Source of the DNA: Deltaproteobacteria bacterium
Lineage (GTDB): Bacteria > Desulfobacterota > Binatia > UBA9968
DNA: 5,208 bases
Assembly (NCBI GenBank): GCA_016183075.1
Contig: JACPFH010000001.1
Coordinates: forward strand, 1 to 5,208
Reading direction: 5' to 3'
Shown here: positions 1-5,080 of the stretch, in pieces
Layout: each line of letters opens with the position of its first letter
Position numbering within the stretch: the first letter of the stretch is position 1
Program-made: the position numbers and the translations under genes
Notes under the pieces: model-generated
The model's database searches: none
What the model was told of the DNA's origin: nothing
What the model saw: the letters and a program-made list of their open reading frames with translations, nothing else

Positions 1-123
1 ATGGCCACCCCCCTCTACCGGCACACTTTCGCTTTGGAGCCCGAGGGAGACGAGGAGGAAGGCCGCGGACGTCCGATTACAAACGGTACGACTCATGGCA
101 CAGACCCATCGGCCGCGGCCTGA
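1..123 (+). CDS. Possible 3' end of an upstream gene (40 codons visible)
   Basis: Frame 1 is open from the first base to TGA at 121-123. The visible peptide begins MATPLYRHTFALEPEGDEEE and ends in a low-complexity tail (GTTHGTDPSAAA). Codon third positions are GC-rich over roughly the first 22 codons, as expected for coding DNA, and less so afterwards. It overlaps the start of ctaA by 29 nt. I do not recognise the peptide. Given the operon, it could be the hydrophilic C-terminus of an oxidase subunit or assembly protein running in from the left, with the ATG at base 1 only an internal methionine. It could also be a chance open stretch. No domain or membrane segment is visible. Confidence 0.35.
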   Translation: MATPLYRHTFALEPEGDEEEGRGRPITNGTTHGTDPSAAA

Positions 124-1093
124 TAACTCGGCTCCCGAGGAGCTTTTGAGTGAATCCAACTGGGGGGTGCCCTGGCCGCACCGGCTGGCCTGGGCGACGG
201 CCGGTGCGACCGTGTTTCTTCTTTTCGTTGGCGGGCTGGTCACGAGCTTGAGGGTCGGGCTCGCCGTGCCCGACTGGCCGACCACGTTTGGCTACAACAT
301 GTTTCTTTTTCCGTGGTCGGGAATGGTCGGCGGTGTCTTCTACGAGCACAGCCACCGGTTGATTGCCTCGGCAGTGGGTCTCCTGACCGTGTTTTTAGCT
401 GCGTCCCTGTGGTTATGGGAGCGGCGTCGGTGGGTGCGCTGGCTCGGCGCGGCGGCGCTCCTGCTTGTTGTCTTTCAGGGGGTTATCGGTGGCCTGCGCG
501 TCGTATTGCTCGAAGTGGCTTTTGCGATTCTGCATGCTTGCTTTGCGCAGGCGTTTTTCGCGCTCGCGGTGAGTTTGGCCTTGTTTACGTCCGACCGGTG
601 GCCGGCGCGGTCCCGCTGGATGTCCCGCGAGGAGGCGGTGCCGTTACGAACTCTGTGTGTCTCAGCGGCGCTGGTGATCTACGTCCAGGGAATCTTGGGG
701 GCGCTCGTAAGGCATATCGGGACGATGCTTATGCCGCACCTTTTTGTCGCCGGCATGATGGTCGTGCTGGTTTCCTGGCTTGGCGAGCGCGTGTGGCGTC
801 ATCGGGTCGATCATCCGGAGCTGTGGCGCCCGGCTGCGCTTCTCTGTGGCCTGGTGCTGGCGCAAATTCTGTTGGGTTCAAGCTCCTATTTGGGTAAGTT
901 TTGGACCTGGCTCCCTGTGCCCGTGGTCGTTGTGCTCACGACATTCCATATGGTCAGCGGCGCACTGGCGTTCGCGACTGCGGTGGTCCTTACGGTGAGG
1001 TGCTATCGCCTCCCGGCGCCGGCTGACTTCGTCGGCGCGCTCGGGAGCGTTCTGGCCCCCGCCCCAGGAGCTTCGCAGAGGACCGCCTCATGA
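95..1093 (+). CDS. ctaA: Heme A synthase (COX15/CtaA family)
   Basis: This 332-residue polytopic membrane protein probably oxidises the C8 methyl of heme O to a formyl group, giving heme A for aa3-type cytochrome c oxidase. About eight hydrophobic helices are visible (roughly 31-50, 82-106, 115-135, 141-165, 187-205, 213-230, 247-263 and 274-302). Family signatures are GGLVTS...GLAVPDWPTTFG (46-66) and FYEHSHR (82-88). The expected heme-binding or catalytic histidines are present: EHSHR (H85, H87), HACFAQ (H147), RHIGTMLMPH (H207, H215) and TTFH (H285). The second half lacks the long GLAxPDxP-type loop of the first half and goes almost directly from RH to the next helix His. The tail after about residue 305 is Ala/Pro-rich. 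The start is ATG 95, the first ATG before the conserved region, without a strong Shine-Dalgarno. The stop overlaps the next start as ATGA, indicating translational coupling with ctaB. Confidence 0.95.
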   Translation: MAQTHRPRPDNSAPEELLSESNWGVPWPHRLAWATAGATVFLLFVGGLVTSLRVGLAVPDWPTTFGYNMFLFPWSGMVGGVFYEHSHRLIASAVGLLTVFLAASLWLWERRRWVRWLGAAALLLVVFQGVIGGLRVVLLEVAFAILHACFAQAFFALAVSLALFTSDRWPARSRWMSREEAVPLRTLCVSAALVIYVQGILGALVRHIGTMLMPHLFVAGMMVVLVSWLGERVWRHRVDHPELWRPAALLCGLVLAQILLGSSSYLGKFWTWLPVPVVVVLTTFHMVSGALAFATAVVLTVRCYRLPAPADFVGALGSVLAPAPGASQRTAS

Positions 1094-1973
1094 TGTTCAA
1101 AGTCGAAACCGCAGATCTCGCCTTAACTGCCGGTGCCCGGCGGGTGCTGGATTTTCTCGAGCTTACCAAGCCGCGGGTCGTCCTGATGATCTTGGTTACA
1201 GCCTTTGTCGGTTACTATCTCGGAACTGATTTCGACGAGAGCCTTTGGCGTCTTGTGGAAACGCTTTTTGCACGCTCGCGCTGAATCAGTTTCTTGAGCG
1301 AGCTACTGACGCGCTGATGGTACGCACCCGCCATCGGCCTTTGCCGGATCGCAGAATCCAGCCCACCGAAGCTCTTGTGTTCGGAGTTCTGCTTGCCTCA
1401 GCCGGGCTTGTCCTCTTGGCCTTTGCTGTGAACACGGTAAGCGCCCTTGTTGCCGCGTTTATCATGGCAAGTTATCTCTTTATTTATACGCCGCTCAAGC
1501 AGAAAAGTCCGGTCTGCACTATCGTCGGCGCGGTGCCGGGAGCCTTACCGCCGGTGATTGGTTGGAGCGCGGCCCGGGGAGAGTTGGGGGCCGAAGCCTG
1601 CGTTTTATTTGCGATCCTTTTTCTCTGGCAAGTTCCACATACTTTAGCGATCGCCCGCCTTTACCGTGACGACTTTGCTCGCGCGGGGATTCAGTTTCTT
1701 CCGGTCGTCGACGTGGAGGGGAAAAGCACAAGCCGGCAGGTGATCTGCCACTGCCTGGCCTTGCTCGTGGTGAGCCTTACGCCTACGCTGATCGGGATGG
1801 CGGGTGTCCTCTACTTCTTCACAGCGTTGCTGCTTGGATTAGGTTTTTTCGCGTTCGGAATGAGCCTGGCCGTTTCCTCTTCGCTGGTCGCGGCCAGGCG
1901 GCTGCTCGCGGCCTCCCTGGTTTATCTTCCGGTTTTGCTCGTTGTCATGGCGCTGGACCGGATTGGGCATTAG
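1090..1973 (+). pseudogene. ctaB: Heme O synthase / protoheme IX farnesyltransferase, frameshifted
   Basis: This UbiA-family prenyltransferase would convert heme B to heme O, the substrate of CtaA. It is split between two frames. The first part (1090-1284) starts at an ATG within the ATGA overlap with ctaA and carries LELTKPR and the first helix (VVLMILVTAFVGYYLG), then ends at TGA after LVETLFARSR. Family homology resumes in another frame at about 1272 with TLALNQFLERATDALM, including the N-E-D form of the NxxxDxxxD prenyl-diphosphate/Mg site, then RTRHRPLP, YTPLKQ, GAVPGALPPVIGW and LWQVPH, to TAG at 1971-1973. Compared with E. coli CyoE from memory, about seven residues of helix 2 are absent. 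A 22-nt loss near 1267-1271 explains both the shortening and the frame change, and adding it back gives 301 codons, the usual length. The downstream part otherwise reads intact. An assembly error is the main alternative. If real, heme A synthesis needs another ctaB copy. Confidence 0.85.
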
Positions 1974-1978
1974 GTGCG

Positions 1979-2089
1979 ATGTCGAGACTGCAAGGCACAC
2001 AAGCAAAGAATCACCGTGTTGGACTCCTCCTGGCTTTCGCAACCTTGCTTTACATCGGCGCGGTAGTCGCGTTTATAATAGCTAATTAG
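1979..2089 (+). CDS. Small single-helix membrane protein in the oxidase operon (36 aa)
   Basis: ATG at 1979 opens a 36-codon frame ending at TAG 2087-2089. The N-terminus is short and basic (MSRLQGTQAKNHR), followed by one hydrophobic helix at about 14-34 (VGLLLAFATLLYIGAVVAFI) and a two-residue tail. It lies 5 nt after the ctaB stop and 57 nt before the subunit III-like start, inside the cta operon and on the same strand. An AGGTG at 1972-1976 overlaps the ctaB stop but is very close to the ATG. Known families support the idea: oxidase loci often carry tiny one-helix proteins, such as those annotated as cytochrome oxidase small assembly protein, with the same layout of a basic N-terminus and one helix. 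Assignment to such a family is inference from size, topology and position; a chance ORF is possible. Confidence 0.55.
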   Translation: MSRLQGTQAKNHRVGLLLAFATLLYIGAVVAFIIAN

Positions 2090-2146
2090 CTACCAGCGGT
2101 CAGCTTGCGAGTTGGCGGCTGAGAGAGCTAGGTGCTTTAAAATAAC

Positions 2147-2812
2147 ATGGCGCGCCCGTCCACTGCAGAAAAAGTCGCCGAACGAGATGGAATCGCCGAG
2201 CCGGGGGTGCCCCGCTTTGCGGGCGGCGGCCCGCCGTTGCCACCGGTTGAGCGGGAGGTGCCGGTCATCAGCACTGCCCGCCTGGCCCTGCTGATGTTTC
2301 TTGCCGCCGAGGCGATGTTTTTTTCCGGCTTGATCGGGGCCTTTTTGGTTTTTCGCCTCGGCAGCGCGGTCTGGCCGCCGCCGTTTCAGCCGCGCCTGCC
2401 GGTGGAGGTTACCGGAGTCAATACGGTCATTCTTCTGGCGAGCGGTGTAACCGTCAATTTGGCCCTGAGGGCAATCCGTGCCGGGAGCATAAGGTACCTG
2501 ACGCGTTGGCTTTTGACGACGGCGCTTCTTGGCGGGATCTTTTTGGCCGTCCAGGGCTACGAATGGATCCGGCTCATTCGCTTCGGCCTCGGAGTTTGGA
2601 GCGGGGTCTACGGCGCCACATTTTACACGCTGGTCGGCTGCCACGGCGTGCACGTCCTGGGCGCCGTGCTTTGGCTCCTCGCGGTTGCGGTCATGGCCAG
2701 GCGTGGCCGGTTCACGGCACGCCACCACACGGGCGTCGAGCTGTGCGCGATCTACTGGACCTTTGTTGTCGCTCTGTGGCCGGTCCTTTACGGGCTCGTG
2801 TACCTCTATTAG
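2147..2812 (+). CDS. Heme-copper oxidase subunit III family protein (CtaE/CoxC-like)
   Basis: This 221-residue protein has a Pro/Gly-rich hydrophilic N-terminus (1-40) and five predicted membrane helices (about 43-70, 88-110, 119-140, 152-183, 196-220), the five-helix bacterial form of subunit III. Family signatures in order are LAAEAMFFSGLIGAFLVFR (with E55), WPPP (76-79), VNTVILLASGVTV (91-103), FLAVQGYEW (132-140), GATFYTLVGCHGVHVLGA (156-173) and GVELCAIYWTFVVALW (196-211). In most subunit III proteins the last motif is close to YWHFVDVVW; here the His and Asp are replaced (YWTFVVALW). Subunit III supports oxidase assembly and stability and is not the redox site. ATG 2147 is the first possible start, since TAA at 2138-2140 closes the frame upstream. 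The nearest Shine-Dalgarno-like AGGTG (2130-2134) is 12 nt away, so initiation may be weak or coupled. It ends the oxidase block. Confidence 0.88.
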   Translation: MARPSTAEKVAERDGIAEPGVPRFAGGGPPLPPVEREVPVISTARLALLMFLAAEAMFFSGLIGAFLVFRLGSAVWPPPFQPRLPVEVTGVNTVILLASGVTVNLALRAIRAGSIRYLTRWLLTTALLGGIFLAVQGYEWIRLIRFGLGVWSGVYGATFYTLVGCHGVHVLGAVLWLLAVAVMARRGRFTARHHTGVELCAIYWTFVVALWPVLYGLVYLY

Positions 2813-2850
2813 GAAGCGGCAAGTCCCTATTTGGACCTCCTGGATCCCCC

Positions 2851-2890
2851 TTGACCTTATACACAATTATGACGTAAGTTAGTGTATATG
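2851..2890 (+). promoter_or_regulatory. Probable vapBC promoter/operator with inverted repeat
   Basis: A perfect 7-bp inverted repeat, TATACAC (2858-2864) and GTGTATA (2882-2888), has a 17-nt spacer. Nested in it is an imperfect palindrome TTATGACGTAA (2867-2877). A -35-like TTGACC (2851-2856) lies 18 nt from a weak -10-like TAAGTT (2875-2880), so the repeat would overlap the RNA polymerase site. VapB-type antitoxins usually autorepress by binding such repeats upstream of their own gene, which fits the position about 20 nt before the vapB start. The exact -10 element is uncertain. Confidence 0.5.
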
Positions 2891-2908
2891 GTTTAAAGGG
2901 GGTGGCTT

Positions 2909-3121
2909 GTGCATAGAACCAATATCGAGCTGGACGAAAAGTTGGTGCGGGAAGGGATGAAGTTGTTTGGCAAGAAAACCAAAAAAGAGCTTGTCAATTT
3001 TGCCCTTAACGAGCTGATTCGGCGGGAAAGGGCAAAGGGGATCTTGTCGTTGGAAGGCAAGGTCAAGTGGGAGGGTAATCTCCGGGAGATGAGGAAAGGG
3101 AGATTTGCGAGCATTGATTGA
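2909..3121 (+). CDS. vapB: VapB-type ribbon-helix-helix antitoxin
   Basis: This 70-residue protein has the layout of the VapB antitoxin family. The N-terminal strand and first helix are HRTNIELDEKLVREGMKLFG (2-21), the second helix is KTKKELVNFALNELI (about 23-37), then comes a charged linker, and the C-terminal toxin-binding tail is GKVKWEGNLREMRKGRF. It would bind DNA as a dimer through the N-terminal half and neutralise the PIN toxin through the C-terminal half. GTG 2909 is chosen because AAAGGGGG (2895-2902) lies 6 nt upstream and the protein then begins exactly at the conserved R-T-N-I strand. It overlaps the toxin start by 17 nt, the usual coupled arrangement. Codon use is clearly more A/T-rich than in the oxidase genes, consistent with horizontal arrival. 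The frame is intact. Confidence 0.9.
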   Translation: MHRTNIELDEKLVREGMKLFGKKTKKELVNFALNELIRRERAKGILSLEGKVKWEGNLREMRKGRFASID

Positions 3122-3516
3122 CACCTCAGTCTGGATTGATTTCTTCCGCGGCGTGGTCTCCCGGGAGAATGCCCTTTTGAAAGACTGCTTGAGCCGGCGC
3201 GATCATATCTTCACGGCGGGAGTGATCGTTCAAGAGATTCTCCAAGGCATCAGGGATGATTCCCAATACCGCTCGGTTAGAGAATATCTGTTCCTCTTTC
3301 CGAAGATTGATGCCGAGTTCTCTGATTACGTGGATGCTGCGGATGTTTACCGGAACTTGAGAAAAAAGGGGCTGACCAAAAAAGGGGCTGACCGTCGACG
3401 GTCCCGTGGACTGCTTGATCGCTATCGTGGCTCTCCGCCACCGCCTTTCTCTCCTCCATAAAGACTCCGATTTCATGGTGATATCCCGACATTATCCGCT
3501 TGCCGTCGTTAGTTAA
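3105..3516 (+). pseudogene. vapC: VapC-type PIN-domain ribonuclease toxin, frameshifted by 16-bp duplication
   Basis: The N-terminal two thirds are a normal VapC PIN domain: LIDTSVWIDFFRG with D6, VIVQEILQGIRDD with E44, and DAADVYRNLRKKGLT (77-91). A duplicated 16-bp unit at 3362-3393 then shifts the frame, and the written protein ends at TAA 3459-3461 after a meaningless Arg/Pro-rich tail (118 residues). Removing one copy restores VDGPVDCLIAIVALRH, LLHKDSDFMVISRHYPLAVVS and TAA 3514-3516, a 131-residue protein with the missing acidic residues (D97 and D115/D117). Without them the metal-dependent RNase site cannot form, so the current allele should be inactive. The start is TTG 3105, or TTG 3114, which would begin the protein at the conserved IDTS; AGGAAAGGGAG (3092-3102) serves either. 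It overlaps vapB. Assembly or sequencing error is the alternative. Confidence 0.9.
3362..3393 (+). repeat. Perfect 16-bp tandem duplication inside vapC
   Basis: The unit AAAAAAGGGGCTGACC occurs twice back to back, at 3362-3377 and 3378-3393, with no mismatch. Sixteen is not a multiple of three, so the second copy alone shifts the toxin frame. Each unit begins with A6G4, a slippage-prone tract. Deletion of either copy regenerates a family-typical reading frame. Confidence 0.97.
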
Positions 3517-3531
3517 ACGGCAAACCTCAAA

Positions 3532-3559
3532 TTGACATATCCGCACCTCATCGGATACT
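3532..3559 (+). promoter_or_regulatory. Promoter-like site with palindromic spacer
   Basis: A perfect -35 consensus TTGACA (3532-3537) is followed after 16 nt by GATACT (3554-3559), four of six matches to TATAAT. The spacer region contains an inverted repeat TATCCG (3538-3543) and CGGATA (3552-3557) with an 8-nt loop, which could be an operator or a weak hairpin. It points rightward, away from vapC and towards the transporter gene, and may have been that gene's promoter before the repeat element inserted between them. Sequence match only. Confidence 0.35.
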
Positions 3560-3618
3560 CTCTCCTCGACAACAGCGGTCCATGGCCAACTCAGCCCCTC
3601 TTGTAGCAACTTTGAATC

Positions 3619-3757
3619 CTAGCAGGTTGCTGAAAAAACCTCCGGTCACCCTTCGACACGCTCAGGGCGAACGGAGCAAGTGTTGAAAACATTGACGAAT
3701 TTCCGTTCATGCTGAGGCTCTCGAAGCATGAAAATCACTTTTTCCGCAGCCTGCTAG
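3619..3757. mobile_element. MITE-like palindromic element with terminal inverted repeats
   Basis: The left end CTAGCAGGTTGCTGAAAAA (3619-3637) and right end TTTTTCCGCAGCCTGCTAG (3739-3757) are inverted repeats matching at 17 of 19 positions. Inside, a second inverted pair, 3646-3674 and 3703-3731, matches at about 21 of 29 positions around nearly the same centre, so the whole element can fold into a long hairpin. It has no coding capacity. Each end contains a TA just outside GCAGG/CCTGC; a TA target duplication would point to a mariner/IS630-type transposase acting in trans, with a core of 133 bp (3622-3754). The internal CTTCGACACGCTCAGGGCG resembles palindromic repeats I remember as common in many bacterial genomes; that is memory, not a search result. 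Confidence 0.8.
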
Positions 3758-3829
3758 AACATGGGCTGGCACGTGGTCGTGGTGATAATACTTGACGACC
3801 CTCGTTTTCAACAAGTGATCCGGGGAACG

Positions 3830-4678
3830 GTGCCGGCCTGGCTCTTGCTCTCGCTGGCGTCCATGGTCCTGGTGGGGACGGCGGACCTGCTGTTCCGCCG
3901 CGCCACGCTCAGCCGCTTCAAGCCCGCCTCCTTCATGGTCCTCCACTCCTGGTTCTTCGGCCCCACCGCCTTTGCTTGGGCCGCTGCCACCGGGAGCCTG
4001 CAGTGGAACCCGGCGAGTCTCTGGGGGCTCGTGGCGGGCGCGCTGACCTTCGTGTCGAGCTATTCGTTCCTCCGTAGCCTCCAGGCCCCCGGTAGCCAGG
4101 TGAGCGTGAATGCGCCGATCTACCGCTTGAACCTCGTCGTTACGGCCATCCTGGCCATAGCCTTGCTGGGTGAGAAGATCACGTGGGCTAAGGCGGCGGG
4201 CCTCCTGCTGGCGGGCGGCGCCGTGCTCCTGCTCTCCGAGATATCGCCACGCAGACTCGGGGCGCGCCCTGGGGGGCTGGGCTGGGCCCTTTTGGCTATG
4301 GCCGCGTTCGGCCTCATCCATCTCGTGTACAAGATCGCGGTGATGCTCGGCGCGCTCCCGTCTCTGTTGATCTTCGGGCAGTTCTGCTCCTTCACCGTGA
4401 TTGCTCTTTGCTACGCCACCTGGGCGGAGGGTGGCCTGCGCCTGACACGGGCCATCTGGACCCACGCGCCCATCTGCGGCGTTCTGAACGCGAGCGGGCG
4501 CATCCTGCTGGCCTGGGCCCTCCAGTCGGGCGAGGCCAGCACCGCCGTGCCCATCTCGCAGATGAGCTTCGTCTTCACTTTCCTGCTGGCCGCACCTCTT
4601 TTCCGCGAACCCGTGACAGGGCGCAAGGCGGCCGGTCTTCTGGCCGCGGTCCTGGCCGTCCTGGCCTTCTATCGGTGA
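3830..4678 (+). CDS. DMT superfamily (EamA-type) membrane transporter
   Basis: This roughly 282-residue protein of about ten hydrophobic helices is arranged as two tandem EamA-like halves. The first half runs from PAWLLLSLASMVLVGTADLLFRRA to the family-typical helix NLVVTAILAIALLGEKITWA, then AAGLLLAGGAVLLL. The second half starts at LGWALLAMAAFGLIHLVYK and ends with the repeated pattern VPISQMSFVFTFLLAAPLFREPVTGRKAAGLL. Such proteins are inner-membrane metabolite exporters or importers; the substrate cannot be read from sequence. The open frame extends up to ATG 3761, directly after the MITE, with a stop at 3755-3757. GTG 3830 is preferred because GGGGA lies 3 nt upstream, the first helix starts immediately after it, and GC-rich third codon positions begin there, whereas 3761-3829 uses ATA, CTT and CAA codons. 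GTG 3815 is another option. Third positions are far more GC-rich than in vapBC or ctaB. It appears monocistronic. Confidence 0.85.
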   Translation: MPAWLLLSLASMVLVGTADLLFRRATLSRFKPASFMVLHSWFFGPTAFAWAAATGSLQWNPASLWGLVAGALTFVSSYSFLRSLQAPGSQVSVNAPIYRLNLVVTAILAIALLGEKITWAKAAGLLLAGGAVLLLSEISPRRLGARPGGLGWALLAMAAFGLIHLVYKIAVMLGALPSLLIFGQFCSFTVIALCYATWAEGGLRLTRAIWTHAPICGVLNASGRILLAWALQSGEASTAVPISQMSFVFTFLLAAPLFREPVTGRKAAGLLAAVLAVLAFYR

Positions 4679-5077
4679 CCGGCTTCAGGTCCCCTCGCCT
4701 CATAAAAGCTGTCGACGGCTCTTGAGCCTGTCCAGCCATCTAAGAATCTAACCCTAGTCGGATTCGTTGCGTCATGAGAAAATCTAACCGAGTTGCTGCT
4801 TCATTTTTCGTTTCATGTTCTGTTGTTGGCGCTGTAATTTCTTGCTGAACGTCCAGTTTCTCCACGGCGACGGGTTTGTGGAACGGCTTTACCAATGAGG
4901 ACTCATACCGGCCAATTTTCCACGCTCAATCCTGCGCGCTTGGGCTCAAATCTCGCACTATGACATTCGGTCGTTAAGCCCTCCCGCGCTTGCAATTTCA
5001 CTTCTTAGTTTTGATTTTTGACCGCCTCAGGCCGGGGCCAGTTGACGTCCGTCTACCTGCGTGTTACACGTAAGTAC
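4679..5077. other. About 400 nt without a recognisable gene
   Basis: No convincing coding region is visible on either strand. Just after the transporter stop there are two small hairpin candidates, AGCTG-TCGA-CGGCT (4709-4722 region) and GGCT-CTTG-AGCC (4717-4728); neither has a T-tract, so a terminator is not claimed. AATCTAACC occurs twice, at 4745-4753 and 4781-4789. From about 4740 to 5020 the stretch is more A/T-rich than the transporter gene. The right end (from about 5042) holds the presumed control region of the next gene. Confidence 0.6.
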
Positions 5078-5080
5078 GTG
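5042..5080 (+). promoter_or_regulatory. Candidate promoter and overlapping operator palindromes before the second antitoxin
   Basis: TTGACG (5042-5047) matches the -35 consensus at five of six positions, with TACACG (5065-5070) as a weak -10 at 17-nt spacing. Two perfect palindromes overlap here: CGTGTTACACG (5060-5070) and CACGTAAGTACGTG (5067-5080), giving three alternating CGTG/CACG half-sites. This is the layout expected for autorepression by a ribbon-helix-helix dimer. The second palindrome includes the proposed GTG start, so the start itself would be covered by repressor. Confidence 0.45.

Noticed and set aside
1261..1272. Programmed -1 frameshifting in ctaB at the CTTTTTG tract.
   Set aside because: The direction would fit, but there is no canonical heptamer, and the product would still lack about seven residues of a membrane helix. 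A deletion explains both facts.
2813..2850. Terminator after the subunit III gene (GTCC...GGAC hairpin near 2823-2836).
   Set aside because: The stem is only 4 bp and no T-tract follows.
2090..2866. Minus-strand ORF of 258 codons opposite the subunit III gene.
   Set aside because: The sense strand has an unambiguous family match; the antisense product is a charged low-complexity shadow.
3360..3395. Programmed -1 ribosomal frameshifting in vapC at the in-phase slippery heptamer A AAA AAG (3362-3368).
   Set aside because: A -1 shift does not lead into the frame of the vapC C-terminus; +1 (or -2) is needed, and the copy in the second repeat is out of phase for a second slip. A simple tandem duplication explains everything.
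3277..3609. Minus-strand ORF of 110 codons opposite vapC.
   Set aside because: It lies antisense to clear PIN-domain coding sequence, with no recognisable protein features; it is a shadow of vapC.
3707..4465. Minus-strand ORF of 252 codons opposite the transporter.
   Set aside because: Its composition (Gly, Arg, Glu, Gln rich with no hydrophobic core) is typical of the antisense of a GC-rich membrane protein gene.
4745..4789. AATCTAACC repeated twice 36 nt apart as a possible CRISPR or iteron array.
   Set aside because: Only two 9-nt copies and no further regular units.
4740..4925. Minus-strand open stretch of 61 codons (contains KPFHKPVAVEKLDVQQEI).
   Set aside because: It has no ATG or GTG start in the first part, no ribosome binding site, no recognised family and low-complexity composition. 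It could be a gene remnant but cannot be supported.
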